Numbered from the stretch's first letter, positions 29,281-38,322 are shown. The stretch is 39,095 bases of DNA from Lachnospiraceae bacterium UBA6987 (GCA_002449955.1 DJYD01000006.1:1-39095); one strand, 5' to 3'. Notes: generated from the letters alone by a model not told the origin. Numbers and translations: made by a program.

Positions 29281-30063
29281 ATGCCGACCCACTTTTTGCC
29301 TTACGAGCAACTGCCGTTTACCAATAATTTCATTTTCTGCAAGGTACTGAGCCACAACCTGGAACTGACCAGACAGCTGCTGCAGCTGATCCTGCAAATA
29401 CCCGTTCGGGAAGTGAAGCTTTCCGAAGCGGAGAAAGCCGTGGAGCCGACGCCCGCTTCGCGCGGGGTGCGCTTTGACGTCTACGCTGAAGATGCCGAAG
29501 GCTCTGTGTTTGATATTGAAATGCAGACGACCGATGACCCCGCCCTTGGAAAGAGGATGCGCTACTATCAGAGCATGATCGATGCCGATCGGCTTGAACG
29601 AAACATGGATTATCGGCGGCTGCCGCGCAGCTTCGTGATTTTCATTTGCCTGAAGAAGCCGGAACACTTTTCGGAGAACCTGCCAATATACCGATTTCGG
29701 GAGCGGTGCATGGATGCTGGTGGTCTCGAGCTCGGTGATGAGGCGGAGAAACTGATTGTCAATGCCGCCGGAAGCATTGACACTGCGCCGCAGGAACTCG
29801 CGGACTTCCTGCACTACCTATGTGATGGCACTGTACGCGGCGCACTGCCCCAGGCGATCGATGCGGACGTGATCAGAGCCCGCCGCAGCAAACGATGGAG
29901 GAACGAATATATGACTTACGAGATGGAAATCCACCTGGCGGCCCTCCGTGCAGAGGAAAAAGGGCTGGAAAAGGGCCGCAAAGAAGAACGTGAGGAAGTG
30001 ATCGAAAAGCTTATGAAGAAGCTTTCCCTGCCCCGTGAGAAAGTAGAAGAAATGCTGAAATAA
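29281..30063 (+). CDS. Rpn/PD-(D/E)XK nuclease-family transposase-like protein
   Basis: 260 residues, ATG 29281 with AAAGGAG upstream. Starts with the family hallmark PFTNNFIFCKVL, followed by the nuclease core GVRFDVYAEDAEGSVFDIEMQTTD (Asp ... Glu-x-Gln) and the helix RMRYYQSMIDADRL; YRRLPRSFVIFICL completes the core. The tail is a charged coiled-coil (EEKGLEKGRKEEREEVIEKLMKKL), as usual. Rpn proteins are DNA endonucleases that promote recA-independent recombination and occur in many divergent copies in Clostridia; some act in phage defence. Monocistronic with its own terminator. It could be domesticated rather than mobile. Confidence 0.9.
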   Translation: MPTHFLPYEQLPFTNNFIFCKVLSHNLELTRQLLQLILQIPVREVKLSEAEKAVEPTPASRGVRFDVYAEDAEGSVFDIEMQTTDDPALGKRMRYYQSMIDADRLERNMDYRRLPRSFVIFICLKKPEHFSENLPIYRFRERCMDAGGLELGDEAEKLIVNAAGSIDTAPQELADFLHYLCDGTVRGALPQAIDADVIRARRSKRWRNEYMTYEMEIHLAALRAEEKGLEKGRKEEREEVIEKLMKKLSLPREKVEEMLK

Positions 30064-30093
30064 TCATAATAACAACCTGGGCAATTATGCTAT

Positions 30094-30122
30094 CAGAGCC
30101 GGCTAGATCCGGCTCTGAATTG
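30094..30122 (+). terminator. Terminator of the Rpn-like gene
   Basis: Perfect stem CAGAGCCGG-CTAGAT-CCGGCTCTG followed by a T-rich tract, 30 bases after the stop. Confidence 0.88.
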
Positions 30123-30144
30123 TTTTCTGAATGAATCAATCCCC

Positions 30145-30173
30145 TTCGCATCTCCCCTGAAATATGCTATAAT
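30145..30173 (+). promoter_or_regulatory. Promoter of the DJ-1/PfpI gene
   Basis: TATAAT (30168-30173) with TTCGCA 17 bases upstream (30145-30150); the -35 is weak. Confidence 0.55.
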
Positions 30174-30252
30174 TCCTTGCAGAAGCTCCTCTTTCCGGAG
30201 AGGATTCGGGCAAATATCCTTTTGGAGAAAAACAGTGGAACAGGAGGTCCCC

Positions 30253-30798
30253 ATGAAAGCTGTTGTGTTTCTTGCTGACGGATTTGAAGAGTGTGAAGCC
30301 CTGATTGTAGTGGATATTCTGCGCAGGGCCGGTATCGAGACGCTTATGGCATCCGTGATGGGACGGCCTGCTGTGGATTCTTCCAGGCATATCAAAGTGC
30401 AGGCGGATGCGCTGGCGGAAGACGTGGATTTTCTAAATACCGACCTCATCGTGCTGCCGGGCGGCCGCCTGGGAACGGAGAACCTCGCAAAGAGCACGCT
30501 CGTGCGCGCGCAGTGCCGCTTTTTCGCCTCGTTTAAGCGCCTGGCTGCGATTTGCGCAGCGCCGTCGCTCCTGGCAGAGCTTGGCCTTTTAAACGGAAAG
30601 GAAGCAACCTGCCATCCGGATTTCACCTCCTCCATGAAGGATGCCCTCCTGCGTGAGGAGTCCGTGGTCGTAAGCGGAAATCTCACCACCGGGCAAGGCC
30701 TCGGCGCCGCATTTCCCTTTGCCTTTGAGCTCGTGAAACAGCTCGCAGGCGAGGAGAAAGTGCAGCAGATTAAGGCTGCCATCTGCTATAAGCAGTAG
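30253..30798 (+). CDS. DJ-1/PfpI-family protein
   Basis: 181 residues from ATG 30253, chosen because AGGAGG stands six bases upstream (an earlier in-frame GTG overlaps that site). Flavodoxin-like fold with MKAVVFLADGFEECEAL carrying the conserved Glu, DLIVLPGG, and the nucleophile elbow LAAICAAPSLLAELGLL with reactive Cys; ATCHP and VVVSGNLTTGQGLGAAFPFAFELV complete the family pattern. Members (YajL, DJ-1, YhbO, ThiJ types) are redox-sensitive chaperone, glyoxalase or deglycase-like proteins of the cytosol; the exact activity cannot be read from sequence. It is a single gene between two promoters. Confidence 0.92.
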   Translation: MKAVVFLADGFEECEALIVVDILRRAGIETLMASVMGRPAVDSSRHIKVQADALAEDVDFLNTDLIVLPGGRLGTENLAKSTLVRAQCRFFASFKRLAAICAAPSLLAELGLLNGKEATCHPDFTSSMKDALLREESVVVSGNLTTGQGLGAAFPFAFELVKQLAGEEKVQQIKAAICYKQ

Positions 30799-30916
30799 CG
30801 TGCATTTTCACGCAGATTCTGCAGGTTTATGCACACAATATATGATTTAATGTAGATCTTGTTTTCGGATGATTGCATCTGCAATCGTGGTGGTCTTTTC
30901 CAAAGGAGTAGTCAGC

Positions 30917-32212
30917 ATGTCCCCTGAAGCCGTCTATTATATCGCCAATCTGATCCTCTATATGTTCTGGGCTCTTTCCGTGAACATACTTTGCCAGCCT
31001 CGCTTTCCCCGCTGGCTGACCCTGCTGCTGGAGCTTATTTCCGCCGTCGGCTTTGAATTGCTCTTGTTAAGTCTGGAGTTATTTTCCATGGCGCGGCTCC
31101 TTGCCGGAATAACTTATTTCATCGCCGTAATGCTGCTTCTGCACTGCGGGAATCGCTTCTATGTGGGGCTCATCTCGCTGATGATCATCGTGACCATGAC
31201 GGTTGCGGAAATGATCTACATGGGGGTCATGCCCAGGGAAGCCGCACTCTCCGGCGAGCTTTTTGAGCAGAATGCTGTTCTGGTCTACGCGGGCTATCTC
31301 TTCCTGAATGCGGTAATGCTGTCCATCGTTGTCACACTGATCCGCGTTTTGATCAAGCGTCATAAAAATGACCGCTTAAGCCGGGTCTGGCTCCTCCTGC
31401 CGGTCTTCCCCATCTGTCAGTTTGCTACGGTCGTTGTCCTGTACAATGCGTATATTCAGGTTGGGAGCATTTCGAACAAGATCCTTTGGCTGATCCTGAT
31501 CTACGCGGCTTCGGATATTGTTCTGTTTCTGGCTTTCCGTACGGCATCCCGGAACCGCGAGCTGCGCATGCGCAACGCTTTTCTGGAGGAGCAGATCGAC
31601 AACCAGGTCAATCATTACCGGCAGCTGGCCGGCAGCTACGACAGCATCCGGAAGCTGCGTCACGACATTGACAATCATTTATATACGATCCAGGCGCTGT
31701 TGGATGAAGGGCAGGTACAGGAAGCCTCTGCCTACAACCGTCAGCTGATCAGCCGGGACGATGTGAGGCTCCCCTTTAACGGCTGCAGGAACAGTGTCGC
31801 GGCGGCTTATCTGGAAAAGAAAGCTGCCGATCTGGAAAAGGCAGGGATCCGTTTTGAGACAGATATCCAACTGCCGGAAAACCTCCGGATCGCCGATCCG
31901 GATCTGATCTGCGTTCTGGGCAATATTCTGGATAATGCCGCCGAAGCCTGCCAGAATCAAAAAGATGCGCAGATCAGTCTGCGTGCAGAATACCGTGCGC
32001 CATACGTAAACATCAGCTGCCGGAATCCTCTGCCGGATGAAGCCCGGACAGCCCGTTCTGATAAGAAGCGCCGGATTCCGGAGCTTGAGAGAGGCATCGG
32101 TTTTACCATCCTGCAAAGCATGGCTGAGCGCTATGATGGTGATTTTCACTATGAGTCGGATCAGGATTCATTCCTGGTCCGGGTCGTTCTGAAGGAGGCT
32201 GACAGCAAATGA
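30917..32212 (+). CDS. GHKL sensor histidine kinase (AgrC-like)
   Basis: 431 residues from ATG 30917 (AAAGGAG upstream; an earlier in-frame ATG lacks a site). Six or so membrane helices fill residues 1-215, followed by a short coil with LEEQIDNQVNHYRQLAGSYDSIRKLRHDIDNHLYTI holding the likely phospho-accepting His (LRHDIDNH). The GHKL ATPase domain has DPDLICVLGNILDNAAEAC (N box) and ERGIGFTILQSMAERYDG (G2-like). Known relatives sense peptide signals. The stop overlaps the start of the LytTR regulator gene by four bases. No precursor peptide gene is visible next to it. Confidence 0.93.
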   Translation: MSPEAVYYIANLILYMFWALSVNILCQPRFPRWLTLLLELISAVGFELLLLSLELFSMARLLAGITYFIAVMLLLHCGNRFYVGLISLMIIVTMTVAEMIYMGVMPREAALSGELFEQNAVLVYAGYLFLNAVMLSIVVTLIRVLIKRHKNDRLSRVWLLLPVFPICQFATVVVLYNAYIQVGSISNKILWLILIYAASDIVLFLAFRTASRNRELRMRNAFLEEQIDNQVNHYRQLAGSYDSIRKLRHDIDNHLYTIQALLDEGQVQEASAYNRQLISRDDVRLPFNGCRNSVAAAYLEKKAADLEKAGIRFETDIQLPENLRIADPDLICVLGNILDNAAEACQNQKDAQISLRAEYRAPYVNISCRNPLPDEARTARSDKKRRIPELERGIGFTILQSMAERYDGDFHYESDQDSFLVRVVLKEADSK

Positions 32213-32931
32213 TACTCATTGCGATCTGTGACGATAACCCACTTCATCTGGAGCACGCCGAAAAACTGACCCGCGAGGTGCTCGCGCGTGAAAAGACCGC
32301 GTTTCATATTCGCCTCTTCTCTGATGCCGGGCAGCTTCTGAACGCCATGGATGAGGAGGAGTTTCAGCCGGATATCGCGGTCCTGGACATTGAAATGGAC
32401 GGCGAGGACGGCATTTCACTGGCCAAGGATCTCAATGCGTTAGTGCCGGGCTGCCGGATCATCTTCCTGACCGGCTACATCGATTACGCACCGGATGCCT
32501 ATACTGCCGAACATATCTGGTTTGTGCTGAAAAGCAGGGCCTCCGAGCATTTTGCTCTGGCCATGCAGAAAGCCCTTTCTTCCCTGAAGGAGCAGTCTGC
32601 CGCCTCCCCCGGCTTTCTGGTCCGGGAAGACGGCCGGACGGTTTTTGTCCCGCTGGACGAGATTCTGTATTTAAGCCGGATATCCCGGAAAGCCTTTATT
32701 CACTGTCTGAACAGGGATTATACGGACAGCCGGCGGCCAGCTCTTCTGATCCCGGAGCAGCTGAAAGCGCATTTTCTGCAGTGTCATCAGGGTTATTGGG
32801 TCAATCTCAGCAAGATCCGGGAGCTTGACGGCCATGAGTTCGTCTTAACGGACGGAACGCGGATCCCGATCAGCCGCGGCTTCCGGGACAAGGCGCGGGA
32901 AGCTTTTTTTGATACCTTTTTGTCAATATGA
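32209..32931 (+). CDS. LytTR-family response regulator
   Basis: 240 residues. Receiver with acidic pair in IAICDDNPLHL, phospho-acceptor Asp in IAVLDIEMDGEDG, then a LytTR DNA-binding domain: VREDGRTVFVPLDEILYL, FLQCHQGYWVNLSKIRELDGHEFVLTDGTRIPISRGF. One deviation: the Lys of the receiver switch is in FVLKSRAS, without the usual Pro. The start overlaps the kinase stop and its own stop overlaps the VanZ-like gene (ATGA), so the three are translationally coupled. Binding sites and target genes are not evident in the window. Confidence 0.94.
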   Translation: MILIAICDDNPLHLEHAEKLTREVLAREKTAFHIRLFSDAGQLLNAMDEEEFQPDIAVLDIEMDGEDGISLAKDLNALVPGCRIIFLTGYIDYAPDAYTAEHIWFVLKSRASEHFALAMQKALSSLKEQSAASPGFLVREDGRTVFVPLDEILYLSRISRKAFIHCLNRDYTDSRRPALLIPEQLKAHFLQCHQGYWVNLSKIRELDGHEFVLTDGTRIPISRGFRDKAREAFFDTFLSI

Positions 32932-34115
32932 AGAACCGTATCTTTTCTCTTGGCGCTTATGTGTGCTGCATCCTTCTGATCACCCTGATCTTCCGGGAAA
33001 GCGGGCTGGTGCCGCAGCTGCAGCCGGTGCCGCTCTGGTCGGTTGCGGAATGGTTCCGGGGCAGCCTTGACAGCGGTATTTCCATCATTTTGAATATTCT
33101 CCTATTTGTGCCGTTTGGCTACCTGCTGACCGGCCTAGATTCGCGGAAAAAGCTGCGGCCGATTCTGCTTAGTTTTAGCTTATCGCTTCTGATCGAGCTC
33201 CTGCAGTATGTGACCTGCCGGGGCGTGTTTGACGTGGATGACCTGCTTACCAATACCCTTGGCGGCCTGATCGGAGAAGTGGTTTTCTATGCCTTCCGGA
33301 AAGCCTTCGGACTAAAGTTTGCAGGCGCCGCCTGGATCCGCTATGCCCTTGTTGCGGTCGGCATTTTCGGCTGCCTGCTGAATGCGAAGATGATGGCGGA
33401 TTCGCCCGGAACCGTCTACGAGCGGCAGTTCGGCTTTACTGTTGACGAAGTCAGTTTAGACAGCGGCAACCTTCACATGACCGGCAGCTGTGCGCTTACG
33501 AAAGGCGCAACGCCTCCGTATACACTGCTGCTTAAGGAAGATACCGGGGAAGAAGCGGCCTTTACCGAAGACCTGCAGCGGGAGTTTCCTCTGCAAACGG
33601 AGCTTTCCGGTGACCGCTTTACCGCCAAGGCACCGGCCATAAGCGCAGACAGAAAATACGAAATCTGCGTCGTCTTCGGGCGCAGAAAGCCTATCGGGAC
33701 CCGCGTCTATTTGCACGGTGACGCGCTTGAGTATGTCCCCGGAAAGCTCCCGGAGCGCCCTTTGTGGCTACCCGAAGGCGCGGTCTTAAAGGCCGTAAAT
33801 GACGAGCACGGCGTTCATATCTATCAAGGCGGCAGCTCACTCATCTGGGCGATTTCTAAGGATATCCCGGAAGGCACCGAGCTCATTTGCCACCTGTCCA
33901 CGAATGAACCGGAGAAGCTCCCGGAAAGCCGCAGGGCTGCCCGCTTTGACAACATCGGTTTTATGGCTGATCATGCCGCTTCACATGAACTTGCAAGTCA
34001 GGACGGCTGCCGCATTTTCTCCATGACCCTGCCCACGGAATACCGGATCACTTCCATCCGAACCGGTTATGCGCAGCACGGCATGGTGCAGTGGGAAGAA
34101 AATTTCCGCCCATAG
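32928..34115 (+). CDS. VanZ-family membrane protein with C-terminal extra domain
   Basis: 395 residues. Residues 1-125 are a VanZ-like domain of four helices with ILNILLFVPFGYLL, LLIELLQYVTCRGVFDVDDLLTNTLGGLIGEVVFY. A fifth helix follows (about 136-152), then some 240 residues that should lie outside: beta-rich, with VDEVSLDSGNLHMTGSCAL and VYLHGDALEYVPG, and no recognised domain. VanZ proteins are linked to teicoplanin or lipoglycopeptide tolerance and membrane/cell-wall traits; mechanism is poorly known. Coupled with a GHKL/LytTR system, suggesting the sensor controls an envelope function. The extra domain is longer than in typical VanZ (about 160-200 residues). Confidence 0.85.
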   Translation: MKNRIFSLGAYVCCILLITLIFRESGLVPQLQPVPLWSVAEWFRGSLDSGISIILNILLFVPFGYLLTGLDSRKKLRPILLSFSLSLLIELLQYVTCRGVFDVDDLLTNTLGGLIGEVVFYAFRKAFGLKFAGAAWIRYALVAVGIFGCLLNAKMMADSPGTVYERQFGFTVDEVSLDSGNLHMTGSCALTKGATPPYTLLLKEDTGEEAAFTEDLQREFPLQTELSGDRFTAKAPAISADRKYEICVVFGRRKPIGTRVYLHGDALEYVPGKLPERPLWLPEGAVLKAVNDEHGVHIYQGGSSLIWAISKDIPEGTELICHLSTNEPEKLPESRRAARFDNIGFMADHAASHELASQDGCRIFSMTLPTEYRITSIRTGYAQHGMVQWEENFRP

Positions 34116-34147
34116 AAGGGCATGACAGAGCGGCTCTTTTTTCCCAC

Positions 34148-34176
34148 TGGACATTTTTCTTTTCCTGTGGTTTAAT
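34148..34176 (+). promoter_or_regulatory. Promoter of the HtrA-like gene
   Basis: TGGACA (34148-34153), 17 bases, TTTAAT (34171-34176), about 60 bases before the start codon. Confidence 0.5.
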
Positions 34177-34238
34177 AGCAGTAAGAAGGCTCCCAGCGCC
34201 TGCTGATTATTATTGTGCATGTTTTGAGAAAGGCAGCC

Positions 34239-35588
34239 ATGGAACCTGCAGAGAATAAACCATTTATCCGGGAAACCATTGAAGAGAAACCGCGCATGTC
34301 GTTTGGAAAGAAACTGCTGCTCACGGTTTTTTTGGCATTGGTCTTCGGCGCCGTAGCGGCAATCACCTTTGTGTTCGGCAGGGGGGTTGCGGAGCGATTC
34401 GTGACCACGACGGAAAGCGAGACAGCGGAAAGCATTTTCTTCCCGCCGGACAATCCGCCCGGCGTATCCACAGCTGATGAGCCGGACACGACGGAAGAAA
34501 CCGCAGCGCAGACGGAGGCGACGCCAAGTGACACTGCGGCGACCGGTGAGTCCGGGAGCTCTGCCGATCCGTCAGAGGCTGTCCGGGCGATGATCGAAAG
34601 TATGCTGGCAGCCAAACAGCCGGATATCCATGATCTGCAGATGCTGTACCAGTCTATGGGTGATCTCGTGTCTGAGATGAACCGCGCCTTAGTTACGGTC
34701 AGCATCACCCGAAAGGGAACCGACGCCTTCGGTACCGAATACACCTATGAAGAGCAGAATTTCGGCGTTATCGTAGCCATTACTTCGAAGGAGATCCTGA
34801 TCCTGACGCCCTATGCAGAAAGCGGGCAGGATGACGGCTCCCTCAATGTACACTTTGTGAACAACGAGATCGTGGGCGCCTATACGAAATCCACGGACAA
34901 GATTTCAGGGCTGGCCATGTTAGCTGTTACCGTCCGTTCGCTCAGTGATGCCGGCAGAGAGATGATCAAGGTGGCGGATCTTGGCAATTCCTACAATTGT
35001 ACTGCCGGCCAGCCGGTGATTGCCATGGGCGCGCCGGCCGGTGCAAACGGCTCTCTGCGCTACGGGATGCTGACCCATCTGTCGCAGGATGTCGCCGCTA
35101 TGGACAACACGCTCCGCCTCCTGCACACCGATATGAGCGGTTTTGACGGCTCGCGCGGCTTCCTGATCGATTTGAACGGCGAAGTGGTCGGCTTGTTCAG
35201 CCAGGACGGAAATGAGAACGGCCTCATCACTGCGGTCGGTATTTCCGACATCAAGAGCTACCTGCAGAACATGAGCAACGGTCTTTCGACAGCCTACCTT
35301 GGCATCACCGGTCACACCCTTTCCGGCAGGATGAAGGAGCAGTTAGGCATCGAAGAAAACGGCGTTTATATCCTCTCCTGCGCCGATGACGGCCCCGCCA
35401 TGGTCGCCGGCCTCATGAGCGGCGATATCCTGACCTCCATTTCCGGAGAGCCGGTCATCAGCATGTTGGCGCTCCGCACCAAGCTCTTAGATATGAACAC
35501 GGAACAGACCGTTAAAATCACTGTGCTGCGCAGCAACGGCACAGACTATCAACCGTTAGAATATGACGTTCATCTGGAACGGCGTTAA
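34239..35588 (+). CDS. Membrane-anchored HtrA-like PDZ protein, catalytic triad degenerate
   Basis: 449 residues from ATG 34239 with AAAGG five bases upstream (an ATG eight codons earlier lacks a site). Cytoplasmic tail, one membrane helix at about 26-48, an acidic Thr/Ser-rich linker (to about 115), a trypsin-like fold (about 150-350) and a PDZ domain at the end (LGITGHTLSGRMKEQLGIEENGVYILS ... GLMSGDILTSISGEPV). In HtrA the His lies in TNNHV, here replaced by LTPYA; the Asp of DLAV is replaced in SGLAML; the GNSGG serine motif is DGSRG, with Ser kept. So it is probably not a protease but a fold-derived binding or sensor protein. Followed by yhaM after 16 bases, so the two are likely cotranscribed. 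Confidence 0.85.
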   Translation: MEPAENKPFIRETIEEKPRMSFGKKLLLTVFLALVFGAVAAITFVFGRGVAERFVTTTESETAESIFFPPDNPPGVSTADEPDTTEETAAQTEATPSDTAATGESGSSADPSEAVRAMIESMLAAKQPDIHDLQMLYQSMGDLVSEMNRALVTVSITRKGTDAFGTEYTYEEQNFGVIVAITSKEILILTPYAESGQDDGSLNVHFVNNEIVGAYTKSTDKISGLAMLAVTVRSLSDAGREMIKVADLGNSYNCTAGQPVIAMGAPAGANGSLRYGMLTHLSQDVAAMDNTLRLLHTDMSGFDGSRGFLIDLNGEVVGLFSQDGNENGLITAVGISDIKSYLQNMSNGLSTAYLGITGHTLSGRMKEQLGIEENGVYILSCADDGPAMVAGLMSGDILTSISGEPVISMLALRTKLLDMNTEQTVKITVLRSNGTDYQPLEYDVHLERR

Positions 35589-35604
35589 AGAAAGAGGAAT
35601 TCAC

Positions 35605-36546
35605 ATGCATCCGATTGAAAACTGGCGCGAAGGCGACCAGATCAGCGACATTTATCTCTGCAAGGGCAAGGTCAATGCGAAGACCAAGGCCGGCAAAACC
35701 TACTATTCCCTGACGCTGCAGGATCGGACCGGCACCGGAGACGGCAAGGTCTGGGATCTGTCTTCGGGCGTCGATCACTTCGAAGCAATGCAGTACATCA
35801 AGGTGGAGGGCGAGGTCGTCCGCTACCAGAACAATAATCAGCTGAATATCAGACGGGTGCGCGTCGCCAGATCCGGGGAGTATGACCCTGCGGATTATGT
35901 GCCGGTCAGCCCTTATCCGATAAGCGACATGTTCGACGAGCTGCTTGGCTACATCCGCAGCATCAATCATCCGAAGCTCCGCGCCCTGCTGGAGAGCTTT
36001 TTCGTAAACGACGCCGATTTTGCCAGGGAATTCAAGGCCCACTCTGCAGCCAAGACCGTCCATCACGGCTTTTCAGGCGGCCTCCTGCAGCACACCCTGC
36101 GCGTGACGCAGCTCTGCGATTTCTACTGCACGAAATATCCGCTCCTTAACCGCGACCTGCTGCTGACCGGGGCCATTTGCCACGACATCGGCAAGGTGAA
36201 GGAACTTTCCTCTTTCCCTGAAAATGATTATACCGATGCCGGACAGCTCCTCGGCCACATCGTGATCGGCTGCCAGATGGTCGCTGCGCGCTGCGATGAG
36301 ATCCCGGCTTTCCCCGAGGTCACGAAGAACGAGCTTTGCCATCTGATTCTCTCACATCACGGTCAGTTTGAATTCGGCTCTCCGAAGAAGCCGGCGCTCA
36401 TGGAGGCACTGGCCCTCTCCTTCGCCGACGACACCGACGCCAAGCTCGAGCTCTTCGGCGAGACGATCACGAATAATCCGTCAAACGGATGGCTCGGCAT
36501 GCAGAAGTTCTTAGACTCCAACATCCGCCGGACCGAAACAAAGTAG
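35605..36546 (+). CDS. yhaM: 3'-5' exoribonuclease YhaM family
   Basis: 313 residues from ATG 35605, with AGAGGA six bases upstream, matching the length of Bacillus YhaM. N-terminal OB-fold (GDQISDIYLCKGKVNAKTKAGKTYYSLTLQDRTG) for nucleic-acid binding; C-terminal HD hydrolase domain with HHGFSGGLLQHTL, ICHDIGKVKEL (His-Asp), LLGHIVIG and LILSHHG metal ligands. YhaM degrades RNA (and DNA) 3' to 5' with Mn or Co. It follows the HtrA-like gene and precedes rlmD, separated from rlmD by a dispersed repeat. Confidence 0.95.
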   Translation: MHPIENWREGDQISDIYLCKGKVNAKTKAGKTYYSLTLQDRTGTGDGKVWDLSSGVDHFEAMQYIKVEGEVVRYQNNNQLNIRRVRVARSGEYDPADYVPVSPYPISDMFDELLGYIRSINHPKLRALLESFFVNDADFAREFKAHSAAKTVHHGFSGGLLQHTLRVTQLCDFYCTKYPLLNRDLLLTGAICHDIGKVKELSSFPENDYTDAGQLLGHIVIGCQMVAARCDEIPAFPEVTKNELCHLILSHHGQFEFGSPKKPALMEALALSFADDTDAKLELFGETITNNPSNGWLGMQKFLDSNIRRTETK

Positions 36547-36558
36547 ATTTTTTCAGAC

Positions 36559-36597
36559 TGTCATCCTGAGGAGCATCGCTCCGACGAAGGATCTTAC
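36559..36597. repeat. Dispersed intergenic repeat, single copy
   Basis: TGTCATCCTGAGGAGC, ATC, GCTCCGACGAAGGATCT: a GGAGC/GCTCC hairpin, inverse orientation of the repeat at 9418-9490. It fills the yhaM-rlmD spacer and precedes the rlmD ribosome site. Confidence 0.75.
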
Positions 36598-36606
36598 GAG
36601 GTACCC

Positions 36607-38265
36607 ATGCCGCTTCAGAAAAACCAACAAGTCACCCTCTCCATCACAGATATGACGGAGAACGGCGAGGGGATAGGCCGCGCAGACGGCTATCCCCTTT
36701 TTGTCAAGGACGCCGTGGTCGGCGACACCGTGGAGGCCGTCGTCACCAAGGCCTTAAAAAGCTACGGTTACGGCCGTGCGCTGAAGATCACGGAGCCTTC
36801 CGCAGACCGTGTGATCCCCCGCTGCCCTATCTCCGCCCCCTGCGGCGGCTGTCAGCTGCAGGCGCTCTCCTATCCCGCGCAGCTTGCCTTCAAGGAAAAC
36901 AAGGTCAGGCAGCACCTCTCCCGCCTCGGCGGCTTTGACGGGGGCCTCCTTGCGGAGATCTCCGAGAAGATCATCGGCGCAGACAGCCCCTTCGGCTACC
37001 GCAACAAGGCGCAGATCCCCTTCGGGACCGACCGGGAAGGAAGGCTCATTGCGGGCTACTACGCCGGCAGATCGCACCGCATCGTTCCGATGACGGGCTG
37101 CCCCTTGAACCAGGACGGCTTTGATCAGGTCCTCTCGCTCCTGCTTGACTTTGCGCGCGTGCATCGGCTCTCCGCGTACGATGAGGAGACCGGCAGAGGG
37201 CTCCTTCGCCACGCCCTGATCCGCCGCGCAAAAGGCAGCGGCCAGTGGATGGTGAGCCTCGTTATCAACGGCCGCAGGCTTCCGCATGCGGATGAGCTCG
37301 TGCGCCGTCTGAAGCAGGTCCCCGGCATGACGGATATTTCGCTGAATATCAATACCCGGCGGGACAACGTGATCCTGGGGGACGAGCTGATCCCTCTTTT
37401 CGGGCCAGGCTATATTGAAGAGCAGATCGGCGACCAGCGCTTTCACCTCTCTCCGCTTTCCTTCTTCCAGGTAAATCCCGAGCAGACGGAAAAGCTCTAC
37501 GCGAAGGCGCTTGAATATGCAGGCCTTTCCGGCCGTGAAAACGTCTGGGACCTCTACTGCGGCACGGGGACCATCTCCCTCTTCCTTGCAAAGAAAGCCG
37601 CTCGCGTGCGCGGCGTGGAGATCGTCGCCCCTGCGATCGAAAACGCAAAGGAAAACGCCCGCCTGAACGGGATCGGGAATGCGGAATTCTTCGTCGGCAA
37701 GTCAGAGGAAGTCTTTCCGGACTATCTTGCGGCGCATCCTGAAGAATCGCCGGACACCGTGGTCCTCGATCCGCCGAGAGCCGGCTGCGGCGGCGCGCTG
37801 CTTGACGCGCTCCTTACCTGCAGACCGCAGCGAATCGTCTACGTTTCCTGCAACTCCGCGACCCTCGCCCGCGACCTGAAGCAGCTCTGCGAAGGCGGGG
37901 AATACCGCCTGGAGAAGGTCTGCCCCGTGGACATGTTCCCGCAGACGACACACATCGAGACGGTTGTTCAACTTTCCAAGGGAAACATATCGAGTCAGAA
38001 TGTCAGAGTTGAATTCTCTCTTGAAGACATGGACATGTCCAGGTTCCAGCAAGGGGCTACATATGAGCAGATCCAGGCGTGGGTGCAGGAGAAGTATGGC
38101 TTTCATGTGACACACCTGAACATCGCGAAGACTAAGCGGAAATGTGGGATTATAGAAAGGGAGAATCACAATCATCCGAAGAGTGAGGACAGTCGGTCAC
38201 CGAAGACACCGAAGGAGAAGGAAGAGGCAATCATGGAAGCGTTTAAACACTTTCAGATGATTTGA
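36607..38265 (+). CDS. rlmD: 23S rRNA (uracil-5)-methyltransferase RlmD/RumA family with C-terminal extension
   Basis: 552 residues, ATG 36607 with GAGGT upstream. TRAM domain first (1-60), then the [4Fe-4S] cysteines in CPISAPCGGC and MTGCPLN, SAM motif I VWDLYCGTGTISLFLAKKA, VLDPPRAGCG, catalytic Cys in IVYVSCNSATLARDL and the base Glu in HIETVVQLSK. It should methylate U1939 and/or U747 of 23S rRNA; in Firmicutes one enzyme (RlmCD) can do both. The normal protein would end near residue 458. A further 94 residues (VEFSLEDMDMSRFQQGATYEQIQAWVQEKYGFHV ... EAFKHFQMI) form an add-on seen in many clostridial RNA methylases as I recall; its role is unknown. Confidence 0.93.
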   Translation: MPLQKNQQVTLSITDMTENGEGIGRADGYPLFVKDAVVGDTVEAVVTKALKSYGYGRALKITEPSADRVIPRCPISAPCGGCQLQALSYPAQLAFKENKVRQHLSRLGGFDGGLLAEISEKIIGADSPFGYRNKAQIPFGTDREGRLIAGYYAGRSHRIVPMTGCPLNQDGFDQVLSLLLDFARVHRLSAYDEETGRGLLRHALIRRAKGSGQWMVSLVINGRRLPHADELVRRLKQVPGMTDISLNINTRRDNVILGDELIPLFGPGYIEEQIGDQRFHLSPLSFFQVNPEQTEKLYAKALEYAGLSGRENVWDLYCGTGTISLFLAKKAARVRGVEIVAPAIENAKENARLNGIGNAEFFVGKSEEVFPDYLAAHPEESPDTVVLDPPRAGCGGALLDALLTCRPQRIVYVSCNSATLARDLKQLCEGGEYRLEKVCPVDMFPQTTHIETVVQLSKGNISSQNVRVEFSLEDMDMSRFQQGATYEQIQAWVQEKYGFHVTHLNIAKTKRKCGIIERENHNHPKSEDSRSPKTPKEKEEAIMEAFKHFQMI

Positions 38266-38322
38266 TAGAAGTTCTATAATATAGACACTGTCACCGTTTT
38301 GAGAAACACAATACTGAAGAGC

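Noticed and set aside
30869..30916. Longer N-terminus for the GHKL kinase
   Set aside because: The earlier ATG lacks a ribosome site, while AAAGGAG precedes ATG 30917.
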